A stretch of DNA of 64,000 bases from Hyaloscypha bicolor E (Eukaryota; Ascomycota; Leotiomycetes; Helotiales; Hyaloscyphaceae), in NCBI RefSeq assembly GCF_002865645.1, contig NW_020194626.1, positions 496,001 through 560,000 on the forward strand, in the 5' to 3' direction. A program made the translations under genes and the position numbers. Below, in pieces: positions 33,659 to 47,035 of the stretch (within the stretch, counting starts at the first letter, position 1; the number at the start of each line of letters is the position of its first letter). Below the pieces are notes generated by a model. The model did no database searches and had not been told where the DNA came from. It worked only from the letters and a program-made list of their open reading frames with translations.

Positions 33659-34882
33659 AGCGGGATGGCGGACGAATGTGTCCAATGCAAGCGGACCCAT
33701 AAGCAAACAATTGGCCAATGGATCCAAGTCGGGTATTCGTTGCATTATGGCAGGTAGATGTGTGGTTGATACCGTTGTGGCAGGAAGTCTTGAGGTCTAG
33801 AGTAGAGATTTGGAAGAGTCGGTAAGTACTGTGTTTTATCATTCAAATCGGTCTCTTCACTCCCTTTTCGAAACCGGGAAGCAATCCAAACCATGTCAGC
33901 GCCAAAAAAGATGCTCCATCTTACTGAAATTTCCCCTGAACCTGCATCCGAACGAAACAACGGGCTACCTTCGTAGAACGGTAGAAGAGTGATCTTCCCA
34001 GCAGACCGAGTATCAGTTACCTCGCACTTCGATCCACTCTCGCAAATGCCATCCCAATAACATTTGGGTTTTGCCATTCTGTTGCAGGTCTCAAAAATCG
34101 TATTCCCGAGGGAGAGCATCGAATTGGCTCGACAATACGACGACTCGGCGCCACCGAAAATTGGTGGCTGCGTTGACTTCCTCTTTCGATTACCAAAGCC
34201 GACGCCCACACCATCTCGTCGTTTTGCCGAGTCGGTTGCAAGGTGAGGTCTTCGCCTCCCTGGGGAGATCTTGAAACGGCTTTTGGGGAGAAAGTCCACG
34301 CGGTTTTTTCACGTTAGTGGGTCCATGTTCCTGCGTTCTGTCTGAAAATATGATAGTCTCGACTTTTCTTCGCGTATTTCGTATGATGATCCAGATTGAG
34401 TGAAGAGTGGCAACACCAAAGAACAGGGGTAGTCATGCAGACGGAAACGTTCCTCGTTGGATGTCAGACCCGATGGAGCCAATGATACTTCAACATTACT
34501 TGATGTCTTGCATTAATTAGACAAACAAAGTCCAAACGCACGATTCAGGAGTTCTGGAACTTCTGGAAGGGATGTGGAAGGACGATGAGGGCAAGATCTC
34601 AGCCTTGCGCCTCGTTCGCAGCCTTGCATTTCCGAAATGGCGCTAAAAAGTATGTCGACACTTCACATCATGAAGCTTCAACTATCAACACCTACTACTT
34701 GCAATTATACCTGTGACGGTCTGCAATGCCAGTTGAAGCTATATCCGGGACGAATCTCATACAGAAAGGTACCCATAGGTCTCGAAATCTATTGTATGAA
34801 TATGTCATGATGAACTTCAGATGAAAGCTCGCTGGTTTCTTGACGACCACGTCGGCCTAGACACATTGCGCTGGCCGGAAAA
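33659..34882. other. 1.2-kb intergenic region, no convincing gene
   Basis: A 184-codon minus-strand frame (33745-34299) was considered and not accepted (see rejected list). Probably the promoter of the methyltransferase gene plus the 3' UTR of the preceding gene. Confidence 0.45.
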
Positions 34883-36075
34883 ATGGACATGATATGTCGA
34901 AGAATGATGCTGCTGCATGCAAGATCAAGAGCTCAGGAGGCTGCTATCCAATGGCGGGGCGTAGAAGGTAAAAGACATTTGAGGAGATTTGGCACAACAA
35001 GCTTCCTGCGAGCCGCTAAGCCCTCAAAACCTCCTATCAAGTCATCCCAAAAGAAAAAGACATTAGATTACAGGTATGCTATATGCCTACTTAACTCTCA
35101 ATATCCAGAAGCTAAGCTCAACCCAGAACACCGACTCGCAGGCCCCAAACTTCCTCTCCTCCAAAACCAAAATCCAACCCTCTCCGCCACCGTACAATCC
35201 CCATAATCTTCGGCGGCGCTGCACTCTTCGCCTTCTCAGCTGGGATAGCCTATCTCGTAACAGCTGCAACCCGACTAGCTGATAATCCAGTCCCTACCTC
35301 TGCCTCAGCACAAGAAGATGTCTCTTCCCGCTACGACAAGATCGCGTCTAGCTTCGATGACAGCGTCGACCTGACGGAAAGATTGATGGGCATAACGTCT
35401 CTGCGGAAGAAACTTGCATCCCTCGCACATGGAGATGTCCTTGAAGTCTCAATTGGCACGGGGCGCAATTTGTCATATTACGATTGGAATTTCAAAGGTC
35501 ATGGAGGTGTAGGGAAGCCTGACAGTAGGGGCAATATTAAGAAAGGAAAAGTGAGGGGTTTCACTGCCGTGGATAAGAGTCCCGAGATGCTGGAGGTTGC
35601 ACATGAGAAGTTCTCGAAGATGTTTCCGGGGATACTGGGGGTGCGGTGGGTTATTGCTGATGCGGCTGAGAAGGGAGCGATACCTGGACCACCGAGAAAT
35701 GCGAATGAGAGGGGTGGGAATTTGGAAGGGAAATACGACACTGTGATTCAGACTATGGGGCTTTGCTCTGTTGGGGATCCGGTCGCGCTGTTGAAGAATT
35801 TGGGGGAGTGCGTTAAAGAGGAGGAGGGGAGGATATTGCTGTTGGAGCATGGGAGGGGGCGGTGGGAGTGGCTGAACAAAGTTTTGGATAACTCGGCGGA
35901 GGGCCATGCGAAGGAATTCGGATGTTGGTGGAATAGAGATTTGGGGAGCATTGTTGAGGAGAGTGGTCTGGAGGTTGTCAAGATTGAGCAGCCAAAGTGG
36001 TGGAGGCATGGTGGAACGACTTGGTGGATTGAGTTGAAGAAGCCGAAGACTGAAGCTGCAAAAGCACAGAAATGA
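34883..36075 (+). CDS. Mitochondrial inner-membrane methyltransferase-like protein (OMS1 type)
   Basis: Two exons (34883-35073, 35127-36075) give 379 residues. The first 60 residues are basic and lack acidic clusters, as in a mitochondrial presequence (RRFGTTSFLRAAKP). A membrane helix at about 92-112 (IPIIFGGAALFAFSAGIAYL) follows. The class I SAM-dependent methyltransferase domain then starts SSRYDKIASSFDDSVD. It contains VLEVSIGTGRNLSYY (motif I), FTAVDKSPEMLEVA (motif II), VIQTMGLCSVGDP (post-motif) and RILLLEHGRG. The arrangement of presequence, one TM and UbiE-like methyltransferase matches yeast Oms1, linked to COQ/respiratory maintenance. The acceptor at 35126 is chosen because the two earlier AGs leave a stop or the wrong frame. 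Confidence 0.8.
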
Positions 36076-37182
36076 GAGGGACAATTCGACTAAATGTTTA
36101 CTTATTGTCGCAGTGCATCCACGACACTAAGACATTGTCAATATCCAGAGCAACCGAATCGTCTTCAAGGCCTGATTGTACGAAGTTGATGGGATATGCC
36201 TGTGGTGCCCTGCTCTGATGTTGGGATGAAGGTTGACATGAGATGAAAGCTTGTCATGACAGCAGCTACCTGCTTAACAACAGAACCAAGGCACCCATGA
36301 GCTTATTGCTCCGCCAGGAGTTGAGGTTGTGGAGAAACCCCAGACGAGGTGCAAGACAATACCAAGTTGCTGCAATACAGAACAAATTTTGGAACTGCAT
36401 CCGTGTAGTTGGCGCCACGGCCATTCTTATGAAAACGATTAATAGCCAAAGGCAGGAGGTTTGAGAGGTTTATATGTCAGCAAAGTGAAAGCTAGCCAAT
36501 CTACTCTCTTCTCGAGGTGGGATGTCCTGGAGGTTTGGAGACCTGTTTTGCAATCCATGTCTTTATTTCTCTGAACTCCATTGTTCTAACGCCTTTGGGA
36601 CAATCAAGCAGCATTATAGCTCTCAATGTTCCACTACTCTCCCATACATTCAGGAGAAGGACTCATACCCCATTACTTTTTTTTCGGCAACCCCCAACGT
36701 ATCAGGTGACCGAAATTCACAGCCTGCACCCCTGGATTCTTGCTGTCAATCTTCCCTTCGCTATCATACCCCGTTCTCTTCTTACAACTCCTGTCAGACA
36801 CCACGTCTCCCTCTCCTTGATCGTCCCTAAATATACTCGGTGAATGAGGCCGGTTCTGACGCGACATCCCTCATGGACCACGCCGTAGTCTCCGAGCTAG
36901 GATGTGGATTCCCCCATCAGAAGCGGCAGCAGCCACGAGGGGGGACAGAACGTCTCTGCAGAAACGGCATGATTCTGTCTGTTACTTATACTCTTTCTAT
37001 AGCCAAAGAGGAAACATGTTCATACAAGATGCCTACCAGAGGGGCGTTCAGGCACTTTGCATCAGCCTCTCGATTATTGACTCACACTCGATCATAGAGA
37101 GTAAGATCTCACACGGGAAACAATTTCCGCCTCTGAGTTCTAGAGTCATATGCTCGCTTGAGTCCTATTCGCTGACGAGGCT

Positions 37183-37193
37183 AAATATATAAA
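37183..37193 (+). promoter_or_regulatory. TATA-like box without a downstream ORF
   Basis: AAATATATAAAG is followed about 30 nt later by a pyrimidine-rich ACTTCTACCTCAACAGACAC stretch, resembling a fungal core promoter. No coding region follows, so it may serve a non-coding RNA or be chance. Confidence 0.3.
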
Positions 37194-39468
37194 GCCAGGG
37201 AGTGCAGCTGACTTCTACCTCAACAGACACTTACAAATATAAGCCTCGATTGACTGATAAAGCGACTACCCAGCTGTTTCTTCTCTGCCAATTTGAAAAG
37301 GACCTCGTGGCAGAGGCTGAGAGTGATCACTAGGGTGGGAGGTGCTCCATTCCCAGTTGCAGATTAGATCAGAGCTGACTCCTTGTTGTCAATTTCTCTC
37401 CTCACCCAAAGCACGTCCTCAGTGCTCAGACAGTACCTCATCATTGAAATTTTGCAGCTAGATTTGCTCTCAATTGGTGGACTTGTTTATCATATCATGG
37501 CCACCAACCGAGTGCAAAAGCAATCACTCAACAGTAGAAGCTGGCGCAGCATTCCATTTGTTCCAATCGCGCCAAGAATCTGCTGCACACGGACGGGGTC
37601 ACAGTGTTGAACAGCCTTCAGGTGGCGCCTCCTCAACGTCAACGTCTCGGTCCTCGCAGATCCCCTCGTCCGCCCACACGGAGAACCATTCTCGTGATTG
37701 ACCCAGGTGCTCGATGCTCTCCCTATCAGCAGTCGGCTCAGACCCTCGCCATCAAGCTTGCAACTCCGGAATGGCCTTTTCAGCGAGAAAAATTCGATTA
37801 AAGAAGTCAACATCACGGCACCTCTCTATTCAAGCAACAATAGCACCGTCGCCTTTATGATTCTCATTACGCTCTATGGGCTGAGAAACATCTGACGCTT
37901 CTACTACTTCCAACCACCCGCCTCAATGAAATGTACTGCTACATTTGCCTCGTCTTTCCTTCAAAATGCATTGGATTACTCGAAGATGTATGCGAACGAC
38001 TTTATCAACCTGTCGGCAAATCTCTCTCGCTCCTATGTGATTGTTTTGTTTCTCACAGAATGTCCCGCCTCACTTTCGTCATAGGCATCCAGCCCCTGAT
38101 TATTACACGGTATCTTCTTCCCCCATCTAGGATAGCGAATACCCCACCAGCTAATGTGCCATTCCGGGATCGCGTCACTAATACAGGAAACTTTATGCTG
38201 GGTGGCAAGAGAAAGAGGCAATCAGAAAGACGCTAGGGAAGGAAATTGTCTCAAGAGAGTGATCCGGCATCTCAATACTGAGAGGAATTAGCATGGGCTA
38301 GCTCGGAGGAAGAAGAAGGATTATAAATGTACCTGCAATTGCCAAAGTCTTAACTCTTGTCCCTTATTCTGCTCGTCAATCATCCCACTTGCGTTATTCG
38401 CGAAAGACAAAGCCTCGGATCTCGGAGAAACCCTTCTGCGAGCCGAAATTCCAATCGAAATCTGGGGTCTCATATAATTGAATAAGTTCTTTTTCGTAAA
38501 TGTTTCTGCTTGGCATAGGTATGCAAGGCTTTAGTGTTTGCGCAACCTGGAAAATTGCCATCACTAACAGCCGATCCGGATCCCACCGGACTACAAACGG
38601 GCATTCATGGCGGTCAGCTACCCGTCTCGACAGTGGTGGGAGGATTTAATAGGACGAACTACGAAAAGTCATATCTGAGGTACAGCGCCAGCATACTGGG
38701 GTGGCCTCCTTGTTGCCGAAACACAAAAATCCAATATTTTTTTGCAGTTTTTGCAACCTCGCTTCTATTTATTTGCGCTTCGCTCTCCTATCTTTTAAGC
38801 GAAAACGTTAATCACGTGCAAATGTTTGAACTGCGCTTTCCACATCTTTAGTAATAAAGGAAGTAACTATTCTCCAAATTGTTCAAGTTGATAACGAAAA
38901 AGGAGAATAGAGACTATACGGAAGTGGGATAGAATAGGAGACGGCTTTCGCAGCTTGCGTATATCATTATAGTGTGAGTGAGGGGGTTGCAAGACTTCTC
39001 ACTTCTACTTACCAGTTCTGCCAAATAAGAAAGAGCTAGGAACTACCCTGTCTCCGCACTTCCTTCTAAAGTTGTCTTCTCCTTGTTGTTGTCAACCAAT
39101 CACTCGCTATCACTCAGCACCTCTCACTAAGAGTCCCGCGCCTCCGGTCAATCCTTCGCATGATAAAACTTTCAACTTCGCTCCCCTCGACCAAATATGC
39201 AGTATAAGATAAGGATCCAAATCCAGCCCTCACAGATCTCAGAAAAGGAGTCCCAGCCAAGGGGTCTGAGGCGCTGTCGCCTGTTAGTTGACACGTACAG
39301 TAAAATGCGCGTTGCTGCTTCTTTTATAGGAATTCCTGCTGGCACTTGCCACCCCTTACCCCTCATCCCCAACACTCCTCTATCGGAACAGGCAAGCGGC
39401 AGCTTCCTCTCTCCGCTCGCATTTTAATTGCCCAGCAGAGCCGCAACCTCACAGCGCCTCCTCTGCTG

Positions 39469-39477
39469 GGTATAAAT
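39469..39477 (+). promoter_or_regulatory. TATA-like box (TATAAATAG) without a downstream ORF
   Basis: GGTATAAATAGAGC is a near-perfect TATA box, followed by CA/CT-rich DNA suited to transcription starts. There is no supported coding region downstream on the plus strand. Confidence 0.35.
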
Positions 39478-40179
39478 AGAGCATTCAAACATCAACTGCA
39501 CCTCATCGCAGCATCCAATCGTATTGACGTTGTCCTTGCCCTTGAAGCAACCAGCTCCGCCTTCGAACCCACTTAAATCAAATACCGAAAGGCGGTGAAA
39601 ATCAAGGTCTTGGCCAAACTCATCTTCCGTTTCTCCACTCAGCTTGGTTGAGGAGAAGGTAACGCGACCACTTCCCCGGATGAGTGCTGAGCTCTTGTTC
39701 TCAACACTGCATTCCTGTCGCCACCTCACCACTACCATCCCTGAGCTCTGCCTAACTTCTCGGACTTGACGTTGGAAGCAATGGGCGGCGAGCGTTAAGC
39801 TCGTTGCGTAAGAAAGTCTACTGTTGTGTGGTCATGCAGACTTTTGAAGCAAGCGCAGAGAGGGACTGAGGGAAATCCGTTGAGGAGAAGCAAAATCACA
39901 TCGAAATCGGCCTTGAAGATTCCCATAGCAAACAGAAGCTCGAGGACTAGACCCGCAGGGAAAGCAAAAGATGGGGAGCTTGAGCACGCCGAAGTTCAGC
40001 TGCGCGAGGAAACACCTGGCGGGCCCTCGTTCAATTCCAGAATCCCCGTTTGTTCTTGTTTGCCAACACATCACTACTATCACCCATCCCATCCCCTCTC
40101 ACAACCCACCCTTCCAATCTCCCTCTCCCCAACCCTTCTCCTCGCGAAAACCACACCTGACTTCCTTCCTTCCTTTATA

Positions 40180-40216
40180 CTAACTAACTAACTAAGTAAG
40201 TAAGCAAGTAAGCAAC
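40180..40216. repeat. Tetranucleotide microsatellite (TAAC/TAAG)n
   Basis: CTAACTAACTAACTAAGTAAGTAAG-type run of four-base units, partly shifting to GCAAGTAA. Simple sequence repeat only. Confidence 0.85.
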
Positions 40217-41153
40217 CTAGCATCAACACACCTCCCACCTGACTCTGCCTACCATCCTTGACGTCAGTTCCCGAGCCCCACTTGATTCTTTCACGTTGGC
40301 TCCTGTGGTCCATGACGGTAAGGCGCAGAGAGCAGCAGGAGACTCGCGCAATTAGTACCCCCCCCCCCTCGAGTCGCCCTCAACTACGAGGCAAAAGCTG
40401 CTCATCACGTGATAAAAACACCCGCCTCGAACGCCCCCTATTTTTTCAGGCGAGGCATTTTGATCCCGAAGAATCCCGATATTGACCCATTATTTACATT
40501 TTACCCTCGATGGAAGAAATTTTTTTTTTGACATCACCACATCCGGTCTACCGAAGAAGGCAACGACACGCTTGGCCCCCCCCCCAAAAAAAAAGCCTCA
40601 CGCGACACCTCGACAAAGAAAGGAGGCAAAAGATAGGTGGAGATGTCTCTTCATTTCAGGCTCTCTGCTACTCCCCCATACGCCCCAAAGACGCACGCAC
40701 ACAGCGACGCAAAGCATCACTGCTCCTCCCATATATCTACACATGTAATGACCAATAATCGCTCCAAAACGCCAGACATGCCAATGTAAGATGTAAGATA
40801 TATCCCCCGTGGTCTCTCGATCGATCCGTGCAACACATCTCATCTACTTTTGCCCTCCCTCAAATCAAAACGCTGAAAGTTGACGCTGACTTTTGTTCTT
40901 CCTTTCCCTTCCGTTCCTTTTATATTTCTCGCTCTTGCTCTCTTCCTGATCGTACAACACACTACACTTCTGAACCCATCCCATATGATATCGATGATAA
41001 AAAGACAGCGTCGTGAAAAGGTGAAACTAGATAAGAATAGCTAGCGCTCCTTCCTGTATCCTCTAGCTCGACAGATATGAGAAGCGATATGGCAAAGCAA
41101 AAGGGGGTTGAGAGAGAGCAAATACAAGAATTGAATCGAAAATCAAAGTCGTC

Positions 41154-42360
41154 TCACAGATCGTCGAACATGCCGTCCAGTTCTTCTAGCTCCACATTCT
41201 CAGGACTCCGCATGTCCCAGTCCATCGTGCTCTCGACTCGTCCCCATAGGTCGTTTGAATCCTCGAACGGTCGCTTCGTCGTACTGAGTGACAAGCTTGG
41301 CTTCATCGCTGGACTGCTGATGAACACTGCGGTATTTAATACATTCAAGCCTCTTCCCTCTCCAAATAGTGCGTCGGTCTCCACGCTCTTCGTAGGATGA
41401 TCTCCCATCTCCGAAGGTACTCCACTCATCTGAACGTCGCCACTGAACTTTCGCTTCTGCATGCCGACTGCTGTTTGTGTAAACTCCTTCTCGTCCTTCT
41501 CTAGAGGTGGCGATGTTGCGCGATGATTCCGAGGGATTCGGTCAACCCGTCCAGAAGAGAAGGAACCTGATGGCGTAGTAGGTGATACCATCTCGACGTC
41601 ATCGAACTCTGGTGATGAGAGGTCGACTTCTGGTGATGGTGACAATTCTCTCCTCCTCTCGGCATCGGCTTCATCGGACCTCGAAGCTGCACTCGATATT
41701 GAAGGTGAAATTATCGCTCTCGAGGGGTACTGGATTGTAGTTGGGTCGGGAATAGGTTGATGTTGGTAAGTCGTTAAGTAGAAGTACGTTCTTCGCGGAT
41801 GGACCGTCTCTAATTCCTTCGCCACCGGACAAGGCGCCAACGCCGTCCATGGTCGCTTCAAGTACGTGGAAAGTCGTGATGAAATAATCGCTGAAGGGTT
41901 CGCAGACCTATGGATATTAGCCTTGTACTCGGAGATTTGAGAGAATGACTTACTGTTCGACAATTTTGACGCTCTGAGACAATATCGCAGCCAGTTCCTT
42001 GACTAAGTGGGGTCTGTTCCCGGTCTTTTGTAACTGAATGATAACTCCTTCCACGATCTCGTCGTTGATCCCCTCCAAATCTATCTCCCTTGGTTTCGCC
42101 TCATCCTCCAAATCATCCGCATCGGCCTCGGGTGACGGTGGTGGGGTGTGTTCGTACTTGACAACGACTCGCTTTGGAGGAGGTGACATCGATGGCGACT
42201 CTTCATGCGACCGCTTTATTTTTTTCGAAGGAGGTATCTCAGAATTTGGACCGGCAGAAGGCGGTGAGAGTCGCGCGGCCGCTCGTGAAGCATGAGTGAC
42301 AGGTAGGTGGATGCCTAGGGATGGCAGAGAGAGCGACTTTCGACGAGTGTTGTAAGGCAT
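41154..42360 (-). CDS. GDS1-type winged-helix regulatory protein
   Basis: Two exons (42360-41954, 41907-41154) with a 46-bp intron give 386 residues. The start MPYNTRRKSLSLPSLGI is the typical opening of this fungal family. Basic/Pro-rich sequence with KKIKRSHEE follows. The conserved GDS1 winged-helix block then spans the splice: VEGVIIQLQKTGNRPHLVKE, SVKIVEQSANP, ISSRLSTYLKRPWTALAP and PRRTYFYLTTY. The C-terminal half is Ser/Pro/Glu-rich and ends with an acidic patch (ELEELDGMFDDL) that could be an activation-type tail. Yeast Gds1 is linked to nuclear control of mitochondrial function; the exact role here is unknown. The gene stands alone between two large non-coding stretches. Confidence 0.78.
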
Positions 42361-43314
42361 GGCTGCAACTTTCGATGTGCGATCATCAAATATCGAAGGA
42401 GGAAGGGCGGAGGATGTTGCGACAGGAGAGATTCTCGAAGATCGTGAGTTGCCGGGGCGGATGAGAGTGTTTGCGACAGCTCTGTAAGAGAAAGGGTCTG
42501 GTTTGTTGTGTTCCTGCACGCTGATCTTGGAAGCGACGGGTTAATTCTGTTATTGGACAGGGAGCTGCGTCGGATTGTGAGATGGCGTGGTAGTGACACA
42601 GGGAGCTGGAGATGCCAGGATTCCAGGCCGCAGATTATTCTTTTTTCCCCAGTGGCCAGTAGAGAGGCCTTGCGAACGGGCGGCGTTTGGAGGCGGTAAG
42701 GGACGCAAATAATGCACCGACACACAACACCGCTATTTCAGGAAAGCTGGCTCAATCTCGCTGCACGCTGCTGCAGTGGTCTAACCAGTGGCAATCCTGG
42801 TGGAAATGGGAGTGGAGAGCGAAGGGGGCGAGGAATGCGTGCAGTGTGATGGTGACTCGTGATCCCGGACGAGGAGGTTGCGCAACGGGGGTTGTTGTTT
42901 ATTTGTGACAGAGAGCTGCGGATGATGTCGTGCCTGCACGGCGGGGGGGTGATGGGGGTGAAAGGGGCGATGGGTGTGGGATGGGATAGAACAGGATGGG
43001 AATGTTGAGGCTGGAGATCGTGGTGGAGAGAGTGGTGATGGGAGGCTCGGAGGATGAAGTTGGGTGAAGGAGAGAGATGGTTGGCAGATCCGAGAGATGT
43101 TTCAAGCGGCCGAGAAGGCGACGACGAGGGCACGAGGCAGACGACAGGAGAGAGGAGAGGGAGGGAGGGAGGAAGGAGAAAGCGAGTATGCGATGGGCCT
43201 TGCAGTGGCAGTGGCAGGCAGTAGTAGTGGGTTTGGGAACGGCAGGCCCAGGTGAGCGCTGATGGCAAGTGCTGCAGGGGGGAGCGTCGGGAGGGTTGTG
43301 GGCACTGGGCACTG

Positions 43315-43353
43315 GGAAGCATGGAAGCATGGAAGCCTGGAAGCCTGGAAGCG
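43315..43353. repeat. Short tandem repeat, 8-bp unit GGAAGC[A/C]T
   Basis: About five adjacent copies of GGAAGCAT/GGAAGCCT. A similar small array of CATGAGCATGAAC words lies at 43,766-43,807. No functional link is visible. Confidence 0.8.
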
Positions 43354-46300
43354 AGGGCCTAACTTTAGCGGCAAGCCATGGGGATGGATGCACCTTCCCC
43401 TCGTGTCTGCTCGCCCATGAAGTCAAATACATTACTGTATGATGACGACCGCATCTCCACGCAAGCAGGTTCGCTGGATGCTCAAGCTTACTGCTCCTGT
43501 TGCTTCTGTCGGCGGGCCCAGTCCACGGCAGCCATGTGGTGCTCGCTCTACCGAAGAAACTAAAACAGCTTTGCCTTGTTCCTTGAGGATCAGGCCTGAG
43601 CACTGAGCAGAGCAGGGCGAGCTTTGGCCACAAGCTCCCGTATTGGTGGCCAAAGCAACAGCAAACCCCCTCTGATTGGCGACCATTTTAAATCTGGCGA
43701 GTAGGGTGAAAGGCTATTTTAGACGTGACGAGACGTGACGAATGAACCACCGCCGTCTAGAAAGACATGAGCCATGAGCATGAACCATGAGCATGAACCA
43801 TGAGCCATCGAGGGATACGAAGCAGAACCTGGGCGGAAAACTGGAGCTTTGAGCAGATGTTTCCTCCCTGAGCTTGACGGCCACAGTTAAGATCATCGCT
43901 GGTGACGTTCAGGACACAGACTCAGGAGAGTAAGGCGCTGTCCGCCGTCCGGAGAGAAATTGAAGCTCAAGCCACGCCGCCAAGCGGTTGAAACCTCGTC
44001 GGAAGCTTGCGTCGGAGAAGGCTGATGATCAAAAGGAAAGCCACAAAAGGAAATGCCGCTCCTCCAATTCAAGCCCTTGGTCGGCGGGACAGTTCTTGCA
44101 TGCAACGGCCATTCCACCCCTTTTCTTGTCTGGCTGCCCCTGGGAGACACCCTCACAAGATAAATTTACAACGCCCTCTCGTGGCCCTTTCTGAAAAATT
44201 GGAGGCCATGATGGCATCTGCGTTTCCATAACGTCAAGCTCCAGACGGACTCTTTTCTGACGGTCCACCACCCTGGCACTTCTGCTCCCAAAACCTTGCG
44301 GGCTCCACTTGGGTGAGTTCGAGCTTGGCCTGTTGGATGCTAGCCCTATGTGCCTACCCACGCTTGCACAAATGCCCCTGCCACCGAATTTTCATTTGCA
44401 TGTTTTTCACAGCCTTCTCTCCTGGTGCGTGCCAAGTGCAGAGCCAGCGCCTCCCAGAGTCCCAGAGCAAAGCGGGCCTTCCTCGACTCCTCTTCGCCTT
44501 CCAGCCTTCCAGCCTTCCTCCTCCCACCGACATTGATCCTGTGGACGAACCACAACACGACTCTAGCAAGTGGCAACCACTCAGCCAAAGCCCTCAACTG
44601 TGGTTGGTAGCCAGCTCCGTCAGGAAAACCAACCCGTTGCCGACTTGGATGCACTTGCAACCCGCCAGTTCTCATTCGCGAAGAAAGACCTCGCCGGGCA
44701 CGACTCGCGAGCAATGGATTAGGTTGCCGTAAAGGCCTATCAGGAGACTTGCATCATCAAGAGGCCTCAAAACGATCGATCGCATCTGCCTTCAGTCCCT
44801 CCACACCCTTTCTAGAAGATCTGGGACACCCAGACTTCGCCCGGTTAGAGCCTCTGACTCGTAGCAATGCGCTCCCATTTGCCACCCCTCGGCCTCTGAA
44901 TCCTGGCGTTCAAACAAGATCATCACCTAATCGCCCTGACTTCGTCATGGGATCGATTACAATTTCCCGAGCAAAGACCACACCCCCGACATCTCGCAGG
45001 TTACACTCGGCGACTTCGACCTCCTGAATCCAACATCGAGGTGGATGTCAGCATCACAAGCTGTGTGGCTTCCGCGCCGATTTAAAGCAAGGTCAGGCTG
45101 CATGCATATGCACGACCAAGCCCTTCAAACCGCATTCGAGATGTCTTTGGATGCCAATGAATTCTGGCCCTCCCCTCACCGCCCTCCGCTGCCAGGCAGA
45201 ATGAGGGCATCCCCCGCATTGGCTTCTATCGACCTGCATGCATGGGCGGCCCACCAACGAGGCCGTTATCTCAATCTGCTCCTCTACAGCAAGGCTTGGA
45301 CAAGGCAAACAGCGGTAAGAGGAAAATTCTATTGGACGAGCCCTTTACTATCTTCAGCTGTGGGATACATCCGCAAAGTACCTCACACACTGGTTAAATC
45401 TGCATCGAGTCGCAACGTTTTCTTTTACGGCATGGAGAAAGTGGGGTCCTCCAGACAATCCTATTCTTTTTTTCTTCATCTAAAGTTTGATAAGCGACAT
45501 CTAAAAGCCGAAATCGTGCCTGCAGGCTCAAGTGTACCGAGCCTGATGTGGATTAACCCAGATTTGTTCACAAGGCTGGACAACTGGGCAACAAGTAATT
45601 CATCCTTGGTATTAGTTTTATTATTGCAAGGAAAGAAGTTTCTCCAAGGTACAAAAGTGTTCTGATTGTTTCATTTTCATGACTTGAATTGTACTAGGAC
45701 CGAAACAAAAACCAAAGATTCCCATGTTCAACACCCGTGATCAGCCCAGTACGTGCACATTAGTCGTGAGATCTTAAATCGCAATTTCGTCAGTGGCTGC
45801 AACTTTTGATACACCATCCATACAGCACCCCTCACACTCAGTCATGTCAGCGCAGTACATCAGCCCAGTGCATCGATCAGGGCTTATCAACGGATAGTTG
45901 ACCGTTGCACCTCGAACCACGGCCACGGAAACTCGCAGGGGTCTCCCAACCTTCCGCATCATCCGAACACTCATCTTCATCAACGGTATCTCGAATCTGC
46001 TATCGATGCGAATCAAGAAGCACATAATCATGCGCCGAGGCACCCAGCCAGTCCCAGCTCTAGACTGACATGCGTGCGTGTACCTTATCGGCAATCTCTT
46101 GCAATCTCAAGGCTCAAGCTCTCCCGTCACTGTTCTGGAAATTTCGAAATCCTTCTTTGCGGGGAGTAATCGGCTATTGCCAACCATTGAGGCGTCAGAA
46201 CTGGTATCCACAGTCCGCGAGTGAATTTCATAGCCTGTATTGAAGGGAGATCTCTATTCGCTCCATTGAGATCGGAGATATCTCCTAAAATCCCTCCACC

Positions 46301-46844
46301 TCTATCCTGTTTACAGAACAGGTCAGTGCCGCTATGTATCCACAGTCTGTAGCCGAGTTAGCTGCCAAGTTACAAAGGCCTCACTCAAATGAACGCTGAT
46401 CTATTCCTCCATCCACTCTTTCTAACTGAAGACACTTCCTCAATCCCATCCTCTCCGCAGATCTCAGTCTCGATACGCGATCGCCCGTTTTGTACACTTG
46501 CTGAGCGTTATTACTTTTGCCGCCATTTCGGCTCCACAGAATCGCTCCTCAAGCATTGGCATTTAAGATTACAAGATCTTGGATACATCTACTATTCCTC
46601 GAGGTCGAGCCGATGGGTCAGGAGGATACAAATCTTGTCAGTCGTTCCTACTCTTTCAAGCAGCGAACTAGCATGTGGGTAAATTGTGTCCGTCGAGCAG
46701 AAGACGTGGCTCCAGATCTTGAGAGGCTTCAAAGAGGAGACGGGAAGATGCCCGGGGGTAGTTGCAATATAATATTCATTTAATTCGGCCAAGTTGGTAT
46801 ATTGGATCTTTGTCTTATTAGTATCTAGACTACAGCTCAAATCT

Positions 46845-47035
46845 TTGATTTTGATTTTGATTTTGATTTATAGGTATTTCGTCGGGTCTTTGACAATAGT
46901 GGGGTTTTTGACAGCAAGTGTGAATAACCGTCTGTGTAAGAGAGCCCTCTTGCCGTATCCAGACCGCATTTCGAATTTCTGATTCCAAATTAAATGCGCT
47001 TCGTCGGGCCTTTGACAACAGTAATGTCTTTGACA
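46845..47035. repeat. TTTTGA microsatellite followed by a diverged direct repeat pair
   Basis: (TTTTGA)n runs from 46,845 to 46,869. It is followed by two imperfect copies of a roughly 36-bp unit starting TTCGTCGGG and ending TTTGACA, at 46,878-46,913 and 47,000-47,035. Differences between the copies are mostly transitions. The unit is unrecognised. Confidence 0.55.

Larger units (their letters stand above)
36076..41153. other. 5-kb gene desert
   Basis: There are no ORFs with domains or coherent codon use on either strand. It contains TATA-like boxes at 37,183-37,193 and 39,469-39,477, homopolymer runs (T, C and A near 40,360-40,600) and a TAAC/TAAG tetranucleotide run at 40,180-40,216. It lies downstream of the GDS1-like gene and could hold non-coding transcripts. 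Nothing more can be supported. Confidence 0.5.

Noticed and set aside
33745..34299. 184-codon minus-strand ORF
   Set aside because: No recognisable domain, no plausible splice extension, and many short frames overlap it. It could be an orphan gene, but the evidence is too weak.
45045..45665. 206-codon plus-strand ORF in the gene desert
   Set aside because: Composition is irregular (Arg/Ser/Pro then Phe/Lys runs) without domain, signal peptide or splice context; likely a chance open frame.
45774..46094. 106-codon minus-strand ORF with a cysteine-rich end
   Set aside because: No signal peptide at its start, and the cysteines lie at the C-terminal edge only; not enough to call a secreted cysteine-rich protein.
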